Positions 43,629 through 56,097 of a DNA stretch of 64,000 bases are shown here, piece by piece. Source of the DNA: Collybiopsis luxurians FD-317 M1 (Eukaryota > Basidiomycota > Agaricomycetes > Agaricales > Omphalotaceae). Numbering within the stretch: the first letter of the stretch is position 1; each line of letters begins with the position of its first letter. The notes under the pieces were generated by a model, which saw nothing but the letters and a program-made list of their open reading frames with translations, made no database searches and was not told the DNA's origin. Both the position numbers and the translations under genes were made by a program. The stretch covers positions 688,113 through 752,112 of the forward strand of contig KN834751.1 in the NCBI GenBank assembly GCA_000827265.1, in the 5' to 3' direction.

Positions 43629-43836
43629 TCTGGCACGCATGGACTGCAAATTTGGAACGATAGCCAGTCCCAGAGAGATCAATTGCTGTGGTGTTACTAA
43701 ACCTTCCAGCGCGTCCATGGTAACAGAACCGATGTCGAATTGTCATACATAACACCCGTACATACTGAACACAGCGTAGGTCCAAAGGGGTACATAAGGT
43801 TCACGCTGCATCCATCCTCTTCTCTCTTCCCTAAAC

Positions 43837-45256
43837 TCATGCTTCTCCCGGCCAAATCTCGTCAGCAATACTTCTCACCAGTTTCAGCTTATTCTCCATT
43901 CCCCCTATATCAATCGCGTTCCCTCCTGAATGACTCGCAAATCCACACTGTGGACTGACGCTGATTCTCTTCAAAGCCTCCTCCTTTGTCTCATTGTTTC
44001 CTTTCGCAATGATCTCCGCAGCCTCGTACACCCGCCTCTTCATCTCCTCCTTGTCTTCCAATTTCGGGAACTTCGACGTTACAACACCGAGAACGACGTT
44101 CTTATTTCTCGGAAGATGTGCGAGGGGCTCGAATCCACCAGCCCGAGGGGTATCGTATTCGAGGTAGTAAGTGTTAACATTGAGGCCTTGGAAAAGTTTC
44201 GTAGCAATGCGGTCGTATGAACCTTCGCTAAAGTGGCGAGATCCAACAAAGTTTCCTAGGAGCATAAATCAGAAATCAGAAAGGAGACGATGGGCGTCAA
44301 TCCACACTACAAACGCACCTCGACAAAGATGAACACCAAAGTGCATGTCAGAGGGTGCCTTGGCGATAATATCATTATAAAGCTGAATGTAATGGTCGAA
44401 CGTCTCATCAGCCGTATAAACGTTCGTCTTGTCTTCTTCCCATCCTTTCAACATCTTCTCAGAACAGAAGTCTACGACGACATCGTTTGGTTGTCAGTGA
44501 GCAAGGACTACAAAGGGTGGAAGTACTTACAAGCCAAGTTTGGGTCATCAAACTGGACATTCCTTAACCCAGCTTTGTACAAGATATCGAGCTCAACGTG
44601 GTACGCTTTTGCGATATCTGCAAAGTATTCTTGATCATTTGCATACACGTCCTTAGGATATGCATTCCCTTCCATGTACCGCAAATGATACCAGTTCGGA
44701 GCTGCGACGGTTAACCTAAGCACATGAGCATTGCAGCGGAAGTAAGAAGACAAAAACTCTCACTTGATATCTCCCCATCGTTCCTTGGGAAGAAGAGACT
44801 TGATGTACTCAACCTGGTCGACGTACGAAGACTCGCCTGTGTGCGAGATTTTACCCGTACACACGACAGTCTCTCCAGGAATTTGTACTTCTTCAATGAA
44901 CGCAGCAACGTCAGGCGCGTAGGGCCGAAACATTTCGACTGAGGGACTGTGAATTTCTTTCATTCCATTCAGGGAAGGGAAGAAGGTTCCCCAGAACTGA
45001 AAGACGCAGGTCGGAGATAGGGGAGATGATATGTAGTGGCAACGATACTGACCATATGTCGACGATACTCTCCATCGGTAATGGCATTGAATCCTAAGTC
45101 AAGCTGCTTCTGGATGATGTTCTGAATGGCTACGTCCTCGATTGGCGCGAGCTCTTCTGGTTTGGCTTGCTTTTTGTTTACGGCGTCTCGTTTGGCTAAA
45201 AGATCCGTCGGGCGGAGAAGGGAACCCAGGTGTTCAGCGCGAAAGGGGGGAGACAT
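43837..45256 (-). CDS. MetE C-terminal-like protein (cobalamin-independent methionine synthase family)
   Basis: TIM-barrel protein of about 385 residues corresponding to only the catalytic C-terminal half of MetE. The ATG at 45256 opens MSPPFRAEHLGSLLRPTDLL, the family's RAEHVGSLLRP start. LGFNAITDGEYRRH and NVQFDDPNLA are conserved barrel motifs. The zinc ligands are present: FGVHLCRGNF (His and Cys, joined across an intron), YYLEYDTPRAG (Glu) and VSPQCGFASH (Cys). The N-terminal folate half of true MetE is absent. It may therefore use a different methyl donor or substrate; proteins of this short class (YxjG/YxjH type) are poorly characterised in fungi. It has several short introns. Confidence 0.9.
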
Positions 45257-45708
45257 TTTTAGATGGGCACTATTACAAGAAAGCAGGAAAGATGGTAGTA
45301 CTTAAGAGAGAAATTAAGTTCCAGCGGGGTGAGTATGATGAACAAATTCCTATCGATCGGTAGGCTAGGGGTCATCCGACCATCTATGTAGCCATATTCA
45401 CGACCTCAATCCAGTACTTTTTTCTCATCCTTTGCACCAGTTTGCACCGCACCCGGCTGAAAAAATAAATCTTCGGTACCGACTGAATCAGAATGGAGCT
45501 CCCGCCACCGCCGACTCGAGTACCTGTCGGAATATATATGCGGAAGGTGCTGCACTATGTTGCATCGCGCACTAGAAGGCAAGGAAGATGCTATATAGAG
45601 TGGGGTACTGTATGTGCTACTGTAACTAAATTTAAACCTACAAGGGGTACCTGAACAATACATCATCTCAATGTCAGGGACGAATATATATATATACTGA
45701 TGATCAGC
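45257..45708. other. Intergenic region upstream of MetE-like gene
   Basis: 450 bp between the MetE-like start and the stop of the MFS gene. A short TA-dinucleotide run lies near 45685-45695. No gene is evident. Confidence 0.45.
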
Positions 45709-48092
45709 TCACCGAAAGAGAGGACTTTTATCACCCAAATTTTTCCATTCCGCCTTCAACTCAGCAGTGATCTCCCGGCCAGCACACTCTCGTTCCTTCG
45801 AACGGTTCCTCCTGTTGAAATCCCACAGCGTAAAACCACTCAGAACGATCCTGATCTTGCGTTCAGTAGAAACAAGGCTATGAACTTCAAATCTAGACTC
45901 ACGTCACTAGCAAACATCCTATGTTGATAATGTAGCCCATGCGAAAGTCGCTCGGTTTAAAATAGACGAAAGAGGACAGAACTCTGGCAGGGCCTCAGGC
46001 AAATTGCTGAAATACCTTGTAAGGGCTTATACTTACCCACCGAGATTGCCTAGCCCATTTATCATCGCGATTGCGACCGCTACGTAAGATTGAAGCTCTG
46101 TCTGATGCAGCTAAAATAAATGAAATACCCACCTCTTTTCACTTCTCCGCTGTAAGCAGTACCAAACCACGTCCCGAAGGCTACATCGGCACTATAAACG
46201 CCTGAAGTGACAAAGAATGTTGCTATGTATCCCAGAGTGGACGAGGAGTGGCTACAAAGGGGTATGATAAATCCTATGATGCCAACTAGAGCTCCAATCA
46301 AAATAAAAGGCGTCCTCAAGTTTAATCTATCAGAAAAATGGGCACTCAATAGAGTGAAGAGGCATGCCACTGCATATGGGGGCACAGTAAAGAGCTGAGC
46401 ATCGATGGCTCGATATCCCAGTTCATTTACCAATGTTGGAAGAAACAGTGCAATTGAATAATATGGAACGAAAATGCTGTCCGTGGACGAAGTACATCAG
46501 ACCCAGAAGTTTGTTTTAACAGAGAACGAACCCTAAGAAGCATAAGCTGTGTATGTAAATCCTGTAGTCTTTGAAAGCCTGCCAGATGAATCGTCGGTCG
46601 AAGTGAGTCACGACCTCGGAAGTCTCTAGAGTTATTGCCCGCTGAAGGTAATCTTTTTCAGATACAGTAAGAAATGTAGCAGTCTGAATACTCTGCATGG
46701 GTATTAGTAAGTATTAAATGGATCAAAGCACCGATCTCACATCATGGATGAAGAAAGGCGAGATAAGACCGAAAAGAACAGTCACTAGTGAGATGCTGCA
46801 CATTTAGAAACGTTTCATCATTTCGGTAATTAGGAACTCACCTATTCCTTCCAGGCAAAACTAAAATTAATCGACGCATCATAAGGACGAATCAGCGAGG
46901 CAAAGATGTAATAACTCACGATCCATTGCCAGCCATGAAGTCCACCCAAGTGATCCATGCGTTCGAGTCCATATCTGCCAACCAGAAGATGTACCATCGT
47001 CATAAACAAAATCAGGTTGGTACATACGCCAAAACTCCGCTGAATGCCCCAGCCAGAACCCCTGCGGATACACACATACCTAATCGCCAAGCGAGATAGC
47101 GGCGAGGGTACCATGTAGAGACATAGAATATCATCTGGAGAATGGCTGCCTTCAAAACTCGTGGCAAGTCAATAGCTTGAGCTGTACTCTCACCGCCGGC
47201 GTAAATGCACTTTCTGCGAGCCCAACGAAGAATCGCGAGCTTTGAGTAATAGTGAGTCAAGCTAAACAGAAGCCTCCAGGTTCGCGACTTACATCATTAA
47301 ACTCTTGAATGAATTGCAAAGGCACATCAGGGTTACAATAGTACCTTTGTAGCGTGAGGGAGATTGTGACCATAAAGTAAAGGTATACGAACCCCACGCC
47401 ACTGCGCTGAGCGGAACTGAAAATATCTTCAGAGTCCTGTCGGGCATTAAGACTGCAGCGACGGAACTCACTCCATCGTGAGGGACGAATAACCTTCATC
47501 ATAATGTTCCTAGAAACCAAAACGTCAGACGGAAACTCTAAGCAGCCGGCACAGATTTTGTACGCAGGGACTTCTCCAAAACAATATGGAATCTTTGAGC
47601 GGTAATGTCAATTGTAAAATTGAAGCGGCTAGCATGACCTTACAAAGTAGATTGCTGAAACCTAGCAAATGTTATCAGAGGGTATAAATAGAGTGAACAG
47701 AGGTGAAGGCAAACAGCATTGTAACGAAGACCAGTCAGGTTTGTGTCCTCCGTCATTCCTGGAAATAATCAGTTCTTTGTCGCCTTCATTCGAAGGCGGG
47801 GCACCTAGTATTCTAGCATTTCCTGTCAACTTGCATTGGCTTCTATGATTAACGAAGGAAGATAGGTTGCACCTACCAATATTGCCTCGGTCCCTGCGGC
47901 GAAGAGTTACTGTTTGTCAGTGAAACCAAGGACAGCACAAAAAACACACAGAATCCCCAGCAGGAAAAGCACAATTATGATGGGTAACAAGTGGTAGTCA
48001 AGCTTCCTAAGCACTCTCCGCAGCTCAGCTTCGTCCATGGGTCTTTTCTCGGGGTCTAGAAGCTTCAGCCTTCCCGGTTCTCTGGTAGTCAT
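45709..48092 (-). CDS. MFS transporter, allantoate permease (Dal5/Tna1) family
   Basis: Twelve-helix plasma-membrane transporter of the anion:cation symporter family, which takes up vitamins, ureides or small organic acids. The first ATG is at 48092 (MTTREPGRLKLLDPEKRPMD). LRRVLRKLDYHLLPIIIVLF opens helix 1; WYPRRYLAWRLGMCVSAGV and LAGAFSGVLAYGLERMDHLG follow, with GLHGWQW just before a loop that is typical of the family. The second half has LFTVPPYAVACLFTLLSAHF and AVAIAMINGLGNLGG. The C-terminal tail RSKERECAGREITAELKAEW, then KNLGDKSPLFR, fixes the stop at 45709. At least ten short introns are present. Substrate cannot be assigned. Confidence 0.87.
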
Positions 48093-48335
48093 TTTGATTA
48101 GACGCAAGGCGGAAGAGGGGGAGGAGTCATTTCAGCCGTAGTATATATATGAATCCCACTGAGCTATGCAGAATTCGAACGGTGTTACGTCTTACAGGCT
48201 CTTAACTGAAATGAAACGAGGAAGCGAAGAAGCGAAGAACGCATTACCAGCGCAGATCGAGGAGCCACAAGCTCACATAGATAGCCATTGAACAGAAATA
48301 CACAGAGCTTATAATACATACACCTTGAGCCTGCT

Positions 48336-48997
48336 TCAAGCAAGAGATACATTTACAACAGCACCATTCTTCATAAGTCGACTGTACGGGCAGAACTAGA
48401 TATTATCATATAGATTCAGCAAAACCATCAGAAAGATAGGATGGATGATTGTCACCTCGTGGCCTGCCTTTAAAAGCTCTTCATCGATACCTTCGACCTT
48501 CATATCAACAGCGATCCCAAATCCAGGCATGCCCTCTGGCTCCCCGATATGAACACTAGCATGAACCTTGGCGTTCTTAGCCATTTCTGTCTTGCCCATA
48601 TTCCTCGCTACAGCCTGAATAGCACCCAGGAGGCACGCTGAACGTACATGTGAGTATATGTAGCGTACGTTCTTTCCGAGTTGGCGTACTCACCGGAGTA
48701 GCCCATCGCGAATAGCTGTTCCGGATTTTGACCCTTGCCTGTTCCTCCCATTTCTTTCGGGAGGGCAAGCTTGAGGTCAAGTCCGTTGGAGCGCACTTCT
48801 CCGTTCCTTCCAGCACCTTGAGCAACAGCATGTGCGGTGTACTGAAGAAAAGCAGCAATTCAGCATTCTCTGTTCATCATAACTGTTACTTTGGCGACCT
48901 TGTGGTCCTTCAATGTGACCAGAGTCCTCAAGGGAGTTCTGAGTGACGCGTTAGTCAAGAAACGAGAGTTTTGCAAAGCAGTGCGAGCCGCAAACAT
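48336..48997 (-). CDS. Ohr/OsmC-type organic hydroperoxide reductase with mitochondrial-like leader
   Basis: Thiol peroxidase fold that reduces organic hydroperoxides with two cysteines. The ATG at 48997 gives MFAARTALQNSRFLTNASLR, an Arg/Ser/Ala-rich, acid-free leader consistent with mitochondrial import. The body joins as YTAHAVAQGAGRNGEVRS, then LPKEMGGTGKGQNPEQLFAM, then GYSACLLGAIQAVARNMG (first catalytic Cys), then KVHASVHIGEPEGMPGFG. After an intron comes EFCPYSRLMKN with the second Cys, ending VVNVSLA. Length fits the family plus leader. The segment-by-segment match to bacterial Ohr is clear. Together with CCP1 it is the second mitochondrial peroxide-defence candidate in the window. 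Confidence 0.9.
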
Positions 48998-49116
48998 GGT
49001 GGTGGTGGTTTTAAACGCGTCAAAATTCTCAAGGTCAAACGTTAAACCTTGCAGATACCATCAAAAAGATAAGATAAGATAATACACAATCATACAGCGT
49101 ACATCGGAGTAGCATC

Positions 49117-52100
49117 TTAAAACCCGCTTGTCGTAACTCTCAGTTGCTCTAACTTTTTAAGTACTTCACCGACTGAACGGTCAAGTTCACCGGCTATAGC
49201 ACTCTGCTTCGTCCCCGGCAACCTCGCAAATGTCTCGCAGAGATCCCCATCGACGACCGCCTTGACTGGCGTGTAATACCCTCTCCAGCTCAACTGGTCC
49301 CTCCCGACCAAACTACTCTGTTCCGTCCTCATGTGTTGCTCCAAGGTTGAAATAAAGTCCACGTCCTCCTTTGAAACAAATGGAACAAGAATCCCGATTG
49401 TGCCATGCAGACCGGTGTACAGCAGAATCTCTCGTCCACCAGCGACCATGGCTACTTTGTGGATCGAGGTAATGAGATCACCGATATGGAACTGTGCAAT
49501 CATCTTTGTCTTGTGAGGAGCACCCATCAATATCCCCTTCTCGTGTAGGATACCAGCGCCTGTAGGATCTTCATCGACCTGCTCCGACACTTTTGGGTCT
49601 AAACGGTTGATAATGACATTCCCAAACCGATCCCCAATCGCGACAGTGTTATAATCCACCATTGTCATTGCGCTGACCCATCTCGGCTGTGAGTCATCGG
49701 CAAAGACGAGTAGACGGTTTTCTGGTGCTTTGTAGGCAGCGAACGAGACAGATTCTTGCATTTCGGCAACGACAATTCTTGAGCCTTGAGTGGTAAGGGA
49801 GATGATAGGCGAGGCAAAAGTCTGGAGACTTGATAAGCAAACCGTTCGAGTTTTGCATTTGAACTATGAGCGACAGACCTTATTCTCCACTTTGCGGAGT
49901 AATTTCTTCTTCCCAATATCATAGATCCTCAAAGCCTTTCCAACTCCTGCGGCAAGTCGGCCCTGGAACGCCAAAAGCGCCAGCGGAACGTCATCGCATT
50001 CGGTCTAGAAAAGGAAAATACGAGTATACCGTTAAAGGAAGATTCAAGATGATATAGGACACCTTTCGTACCTTATGCAAAAGCTCCAAACCTCTCCCCT
50101 CTTCCGTAAACTTGTACGTCCTCAAGAAGCCACTTGAACACGAGCGTGGAGAGACCAGTGTATCCGCCGCGGTCCCCACAACTAGGTGAAGCTCACCACC
50201 CCGGGCGGAAAATGGTACCACGGCTAGGGAGAACGCCGCTTCGTTACTGTCCAGAGGTATATACGCCACGGTTTCCGCCTGGTGAAAAACACGTCAGTTA
50301 TTTACGTTGAAAGGATGAGCAGATAATGCTGCTTACCTGTACGGGATCAATGATCCTGATAGCAGATCCCCATGTCCCAGCAGGAGCTTTCGGTCTGCCA
50401 AAAACTTCGGTTGGGAGATCAATAACATCCTGGTCGATCTTTTTACCTTGTTGGCGCTGTTATGCACCGGATCAGTGACTTATAACAATGGATTTATCGA
50501 ACAGCGTACCAGCTCGGCCAACTTTTTTTCCGCCGCATCTTCACCCAGTACTCGATGATCCCCTTCTACCATGTAAAAGTAAGACCCATGTGAGATGAAT
50601 TTGCGAGGAGTATACGAAAGCGGTAGAGAATCTTGCTTGATCCGAACGCCAAGCTTTGGGATCTGGAAGATCCTACATTTCCATAACAAATTGGAGTCAG
50701 TGAATAGATAGGTCTGTTTGCAGAAGAATAGTTACCGCAATGTGCTCCCAGTAATTCCGATAAGACCTTCCGGACTCAGTTCGGCAGAGAAACTCCACGC
50801 AAAGTCCAGGCTCTCGAAAATAAGAGGGGTAAAGTACATAAGATTTTGATGGGTGTAGTTAAGCCATGAGTGAGATGAGAGGGCGAGAATAGCTGGATTA
50901 CGCTGAATTTGTACGCGAATGAGTTTGACGGGTCTCGTTCCGAGGAAACTTGCGGAAGTGCTCAGTAAGACTTGCAGCGGAGGGTTAGAGACAGCTCACC
51001 GTGTTCGCGTGTCAGTTAATTGGCCGTTAGTAGGATCCAGGACGGTCCGTAGCAGAACACCATTCTGCAGACCAATGTTAACAAAGAGAGTTGGCTGGGA
51101 CTTGTTAATGCTTGCGTCAAGCATTTCCGCAATACAGATGGAGGAAGGCGGAGCCGTCAATGCTTGTAAACTGATGGTCTCTAGCGTGCTTTCGGGATCC
51201 AGAGAGATGACGCGAACAGTCTGGTCTTCACATCCGACAGCCTAAGAATCAACGATCAGCGTTTGCGAAACCGTGTACGACAAAACAGAACCAATCTAGC
51301 ATACCAAAAATGGTGTCCTTTGTCGACCCTCCGGAACCTCTGCTATACTTAGCGCCAGCACCGTACTGCCCATTGCCTTCCGATCCTGATACTCATTCAA
51401 CTGGCCCTCCAAATCCAGTTCGAAATAAACCAATTCCGCAGAACTTAGCGCAACGACAACCTGCCGCTTATTCGTTGTCGCATTGACGATACTTTTTCCA
51501 GAAGGTGCTTTCCACTCCGTGACGTGCCCATTGGCCAAGACATGCCGAATACCCTCTGGGTGAACTTGAAGGAGCGCGTCGGCGCCGATTTGCTGTACAG
51601 CGAGGGTACGTGCGGAAGATAGGAAGCCGGTATCTTGGACTTCTTCAATGGTTTCTCCGATGGAGAGTACTAAGGTACCGTTGACGAAGGACAGGATGAT
51701 GTATGAATCATAAGCGTCTATCGAAAGCTTTCGGTCGGACGATGCTTGTTATGCAGATACATGGCTAGACTCACCATCTTCCCTCTTTTTTGTTGTCCAG
51801 ACAGCGTTCGGTATACCAGGTAAATCAGAACTGACAGATTCTTCAACCTCCAGACCATGTCGGAGTGTTCTCAAAGAACTTCTGGAGCCGCGACCACATG
51901 CTGCGAATATCTGAGGGGTGTCAGAGTTGGGTAGAAGATTCAAAACTTTTGAGTCTAGTATGGGATCTAACGATTCGAGTTCGTCGGCGAGTGCAAGATT
52001 TTCCAGTGGTCGGGGACGGAAATATTCGTAGGGAAGAGGTGAAGAGGGATTTTCCATGCCAAAATTACGATATGATGTTGAGCTGAACTCAGGTTCATCA

Positions 52101-53379
52101 TCATCATCGCCTAATTTTTGGAATTGATAGAAATAACTGAAATACACGTATTAGAATGGACAGGCCACAGAATTTTTCTGACCTACTGATTGGAAAATTC
52201 GGAGGCAACGAAAAGAAAGCCAGATTTCAGAATACAAAGACTGGACGCGACAGGTACCGTGTCAAAATATTTGATTTTGAGAGATTTTACTTCTTCGTCT
52301 TCGTGCTCAATGGTGACTTTGAACAAGTCCCCGTCCTCGTTCTGCACGAGGAAGAAGAAGGCGCCCTAGAGAGCGAATTAGAAAGGAGAAGAAAACTAAG
52401 ATGCATATACCACACACCTTCATTTTGTGCATGACCGCTGATACAATGAGTTGCCCTCGATCTCTGTTATCCAAAGGATGCCTTCGACGCGGAATTGGAA
52501 TACGATGCTGGGGTGCATCCATGTGTCGATAGATTATATGGTCCTCACAGCAGACAAGAACACCAGAAGGCCCGTCAAAGCGATCCGAAGACGCCAACTG
52601 GCCTCCAGGTACCTGCAGTAAAAGATTTGCTCGACGATCCGTGGGCTCACTCCATTTCCTCACGACGTGATTGAGTCCAAGATCGAGTTCGTAATAGGTG
52701 AGCATCTTTTCTGCATTCATGAACGCTTCTCCGGTGGGGTCCTGGTCGGATTCGGTATAGTCAACTTCGAGCGCGGCAAACGTTGGGTTTTCGAATCCAA
52801 CGTCGAGTCCGACAATGTTGTGAATAATAGCACCGTTTTTGTGGGCTTCCAGTGGAGAAGAGATGGTCAAATTGGCGGCAGCGTCTCTGTTGAGAATGTA
52901 GACCAATTTGGATTTTTCCATTGCAGAAATCATGACGCTGCGGCCTTTTGGGTCGACTGCGAGGTACTGGCCAGGAACAATCCTTCTCGCGCCAGATTTT
53001 CCAAATGTTTCTTGGTGCAGTTTGACAAAAGTACTGAGTTTCGGGTCATAGTCGAGAATGATAATACGGCCAGAGTCTGATCCTACTATGGCGTAATCTG
53101 AGGAAAAGAATAAGGTACGAACTAGGAAACATACACGTACGGAGGGCGCTCACCCTTGGTACCGCCGGTCAGTCGAAAAGCAGCCAAAGAACGAATCGAG
53201 CCAAAGACGTCTGTCGAAATGACTGTCGCGACTTTTCCAGTTTGTGGATCTGGCCTGAGTAACTCGAGGCTGGTTCCATGAGAAACAATGATTTCCTGCT
53301 GACGAACACCAGAAAAGTTGCCAACTACAGCCTGAGTGATGGCTGTTGGTGGCTGCAGGGTGAGATTGTACAAATGCAT
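49117..53379 (-). CDS. RSE1: Splicing factor 3b subunit 3 (Rse1/SF3B3)
   Basis: Large beta-propeller scaffold of the U2 snRNP SF3b complex, related to DDB1, needed for branch-point recognition. [20 protein letters not shown] is the invariant family start. [20 protein letters not shown], then [15 protein letters not shown], then [20 protein letters not shown] and [20 protein letters not shown] follow as in the human and yeast proteins. Later exons include [17 protein letters not shown] and, near the end, [20 protein letters not shown], then [18 protein letters not shown]. The stop follows [18 protein letters not shown]. There are about twelve introns; length is near the usual 1,200 residues. 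Only 111 bp separate its start from the divergent coiled-coil gene. Confidence 0.96.
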
Positions 53380-53490
53380 GGTGCTCGCAAAGACTGCGAA
53401 CGCGGTGGTTGGAGTCCAAGCGGTTCTGGGCGCTTAATACTTTTTTCCTCTCAACGACCTTTACTGTATACGCCGCTGGCTGGCCCAGTC
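53380..53490. promoter_or_regulatory. Bidirectional promoter RSE1 / coiled-coil gene
   Basis: 111 bp between divergent start codons, so transcription of both genes must start from this stretch. No clear TATA box is seen. Confidence 0.5.
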
Positions 53491-55674
53491 ATGAAATTTT
53501 TTCTTCTCCGCAGATTCTCTCATCTTATTCATCGCAGAACCAGGTCTGAATCAGCTATAGACCAGCTTGCTTTCATCCCTCAGGAAAATTTACCTCAATC
53601 TCTCTCGCTGGGCGACCTATTGGGCGATTATTCCAGATACCCAAAGCCAAATAACCCTGCCATGACCATCTTCACCGTTCAACAACGTATTCATCAACTG
53701 GAGCAGGAAAACGCCCAGATGGAATCAGTTCAAAAGCTCCTCAAGTCGCAATACGACCTCAAAACTGCTGAAATCCACTCGTTCAAGAACCATACCGCAT
53801 CCGAGGATCTTCTCATCACCGATATGGACTGTGTTATCGAAGAATTAGAGAAGGAGCTTTATTCCCTGCAACTCAGTATTGGGCGTCTCGACGAACTTTG
53901 CGTCCTTCTACTGGATGTCAGGGTTTTCGATCGCACCCGTTCCGCGATAGCCTCAGGCTCCCTTTTCGTAGACGCCATCGTAGACGCCATTGGAGAGGCT
54001 GCAGAAGTTTCTCATAGTCCTTGGTCTACTTTAATCCCCGCCGTTATTGGTGAACGAACTCAGGACCAGTATATGTCCGCCCTCAGTATCACACTCAAGG
54101 CTAGGTCTGATCTACGTCAAGCCAAGAATCTTGCTCGATTTTGGAAAACTACCGCGAAACAGGAAGGTGATCATGCAGATATTATCACACCATCTGGGTC
54201 TACTCTTTCAGACGTACAGGAAGTGCTTTCTGCAGAGCGACAGAAAGCTGTTGACGCGCTTTGGTCCAAGCTAAAGAGTGGAGAGCTTGCTATTAGAAGT
54301 AAGGTCGTGAGGCAGGCTCAGGAAAACGACAATAGCATAATGTTACCATGTTCATCTCCCTGGGAGAAAGCCAGTTCGTTATTTATACCTTCCAATTCCA
54401 AACCAGACTTGACCGCTTCTGCAGCTGCTAGCGTGGTGACCACTAATGTGAGTATCATTTACGAATTCCTTGACAATCGTTGACGTTCTATTTAGGCTTC
54501 CCTAATGAACTCGTCCTCAGGTTGTTCCATCCCCAGCACTCAGTCTTCCGGTGATAGCTTCATACCACCTGACTCTGTGGGTACAGGCATTTCTAGAGAA
54601 CGATCCGACTCTGGAACCTCAGAGCTCTCTCCTCTTCCCCGACTGTCGTTGTTCTCTTCCGAATTCTGGGCGGCTGCAAATGACTCTTCTGCATATCAAG
54701 AAGAAAGCGGTAGCGAGTCTGGAAGTGGCGATTTTACTACAGAGGACGCGCTACAGTCCTTGAAGCTAATCTACAACCGTTTCAACACCATGAAGCTTAA
54801 TACCATCGAAAAAGTCAGTCCGACTTATCCCTCCACCGCGGTTTCCCCTCCAACAGACCCTGCAAATGTAGTCACCAATAGCGAAGACGAACCTGTGCCT
54901 TCTCTTCCAGATGCAGACGATTACCATTCTGACCTCGAAGCCGAATTTGTGTTTGTTACCATACCGACCTCTTCCGAAACCGCTCATCCAAGAAAACGGA
55001 CTTCCATTATCCAAAGTTTGAGTTTCTCCTCTAAGCTCCCACGAAGGCTCTCGATTTCTCTTTCTCAGACAAGCTCTAAGTCATCCTCTCTGATGGCGAA
55101 GAGGACGAGGGAGATAGCGAAGGTCAAAATGACGCCGCGGAAGAAGGATGGCTCTTCTGAGATGCTAGATGGAAAAAGTTTCACCGGTCCCAGGAGTGGC
55201 GGCCGTGCTGCCACGCCTGTAAGGAGTAAGACACCGATCGGGAAAAACTCCAGCTCACCGGCTAGCAAGCGACGTGAACGCGGTCAAGGAGTATCATCTC
55301 CTTCCCTCTTCCGACCGACGATCTCTTCGTCCCTCAAACAATCCAAACAGACTACTGGTGTAACCTCACCTCCGCGTATCAAGCCAGCGTCCCCGTCCCT
55401 ACGATCTGGGAGTGGGATTACAAATAGCGGTGGCTCAGCTCCCTTTCGTTATCGTTCTGGTACTGTCCCGCCTTCGCCTGCAAGATCCGCGAGTCGTAAC
55501 TGTGGCCCTGCCTCTTCACCGTCTCCGACAAAGAAGACCACTGAATCCAAGTCTCAACCCAGAACGAGGGCTTCTCTGCAGCATCATCATCCGCCTCCCC
55601 CGATCCCCGTGGGCAGAGCCAGTGGAAGAGGGAAGCAAAAGGCTTATGCCGGATACGGGTTTGGAACCTTCTAA
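53491..55674 (+). CDS. Uncharacterised coiled-coil protein with basic Ser-rich tail
   Basis: Two exons (intron 54448-54495) give 711 residues from the ATG at 53491 (MKFFLLRRFSHLIHRRTRSE). An internal ATG at 53661 (MTIFTVQQRIHQLEQENAQM) is an alternative start. The N-terminal third has a coiled coil (QQRIHQLEQENAQMESVQKL, VIEELEKELYSLQLSIGRL), followed by a helical domain (DQYMSALSITLKARSDLRQA). The C-terminal half is disordered and Ser/Pro/Arg-rich with many SP/TP sites and basic patches (KRTREIAKVKMTPRKKDG). Not recognised. Composition suggests a cytoskeletal or nuclear scaffold under kinase control, which is inference only. Confidence 0.75.
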
Positions 55675-56097
55675 TATGCTATGTCTTGATACAGATAAGG
55701 AGATAGAGACCCCGCGTCGTGAACCAGGGTGTGTTGGAAGGGCTGGCAGTTTTATTCCGCTAGGTTAAGGGAACGCATATCTACCTTCAATCCTACGAAA
55801 CCCTTATTCACTTCTATTGAGACCTAGAATATGATACTACTCTATTGAACCAGAGAACTATCCGCTATCCATTATCTATGCCCAGTTCCAGGTACAAACA
55901 GAATGTCTTAACTCTTTGATTTCCAAATCAGGAATATCGCGACGCGTCGGGAAAAAACCTGCCCTAAAGTGGTCACGTGTATACTTTTTTTTCCCCCGCC
56001 ACAAGTTCTTATTACTATTAGCTAAAGAAATTGTTTGTTCTGAACCCACCAGAGCCACTCAAGCACCATTCACCTTGATCCACTCGTATCATAAACC

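Noticed and set aside
43837..48997. A metabolic gene cluster of MetE-like, MFS and Ohr genes
   Set aside because: The genes are same-strand neighbours, but there is no shared pathway or biosynthetic core enzyme to tie them together.
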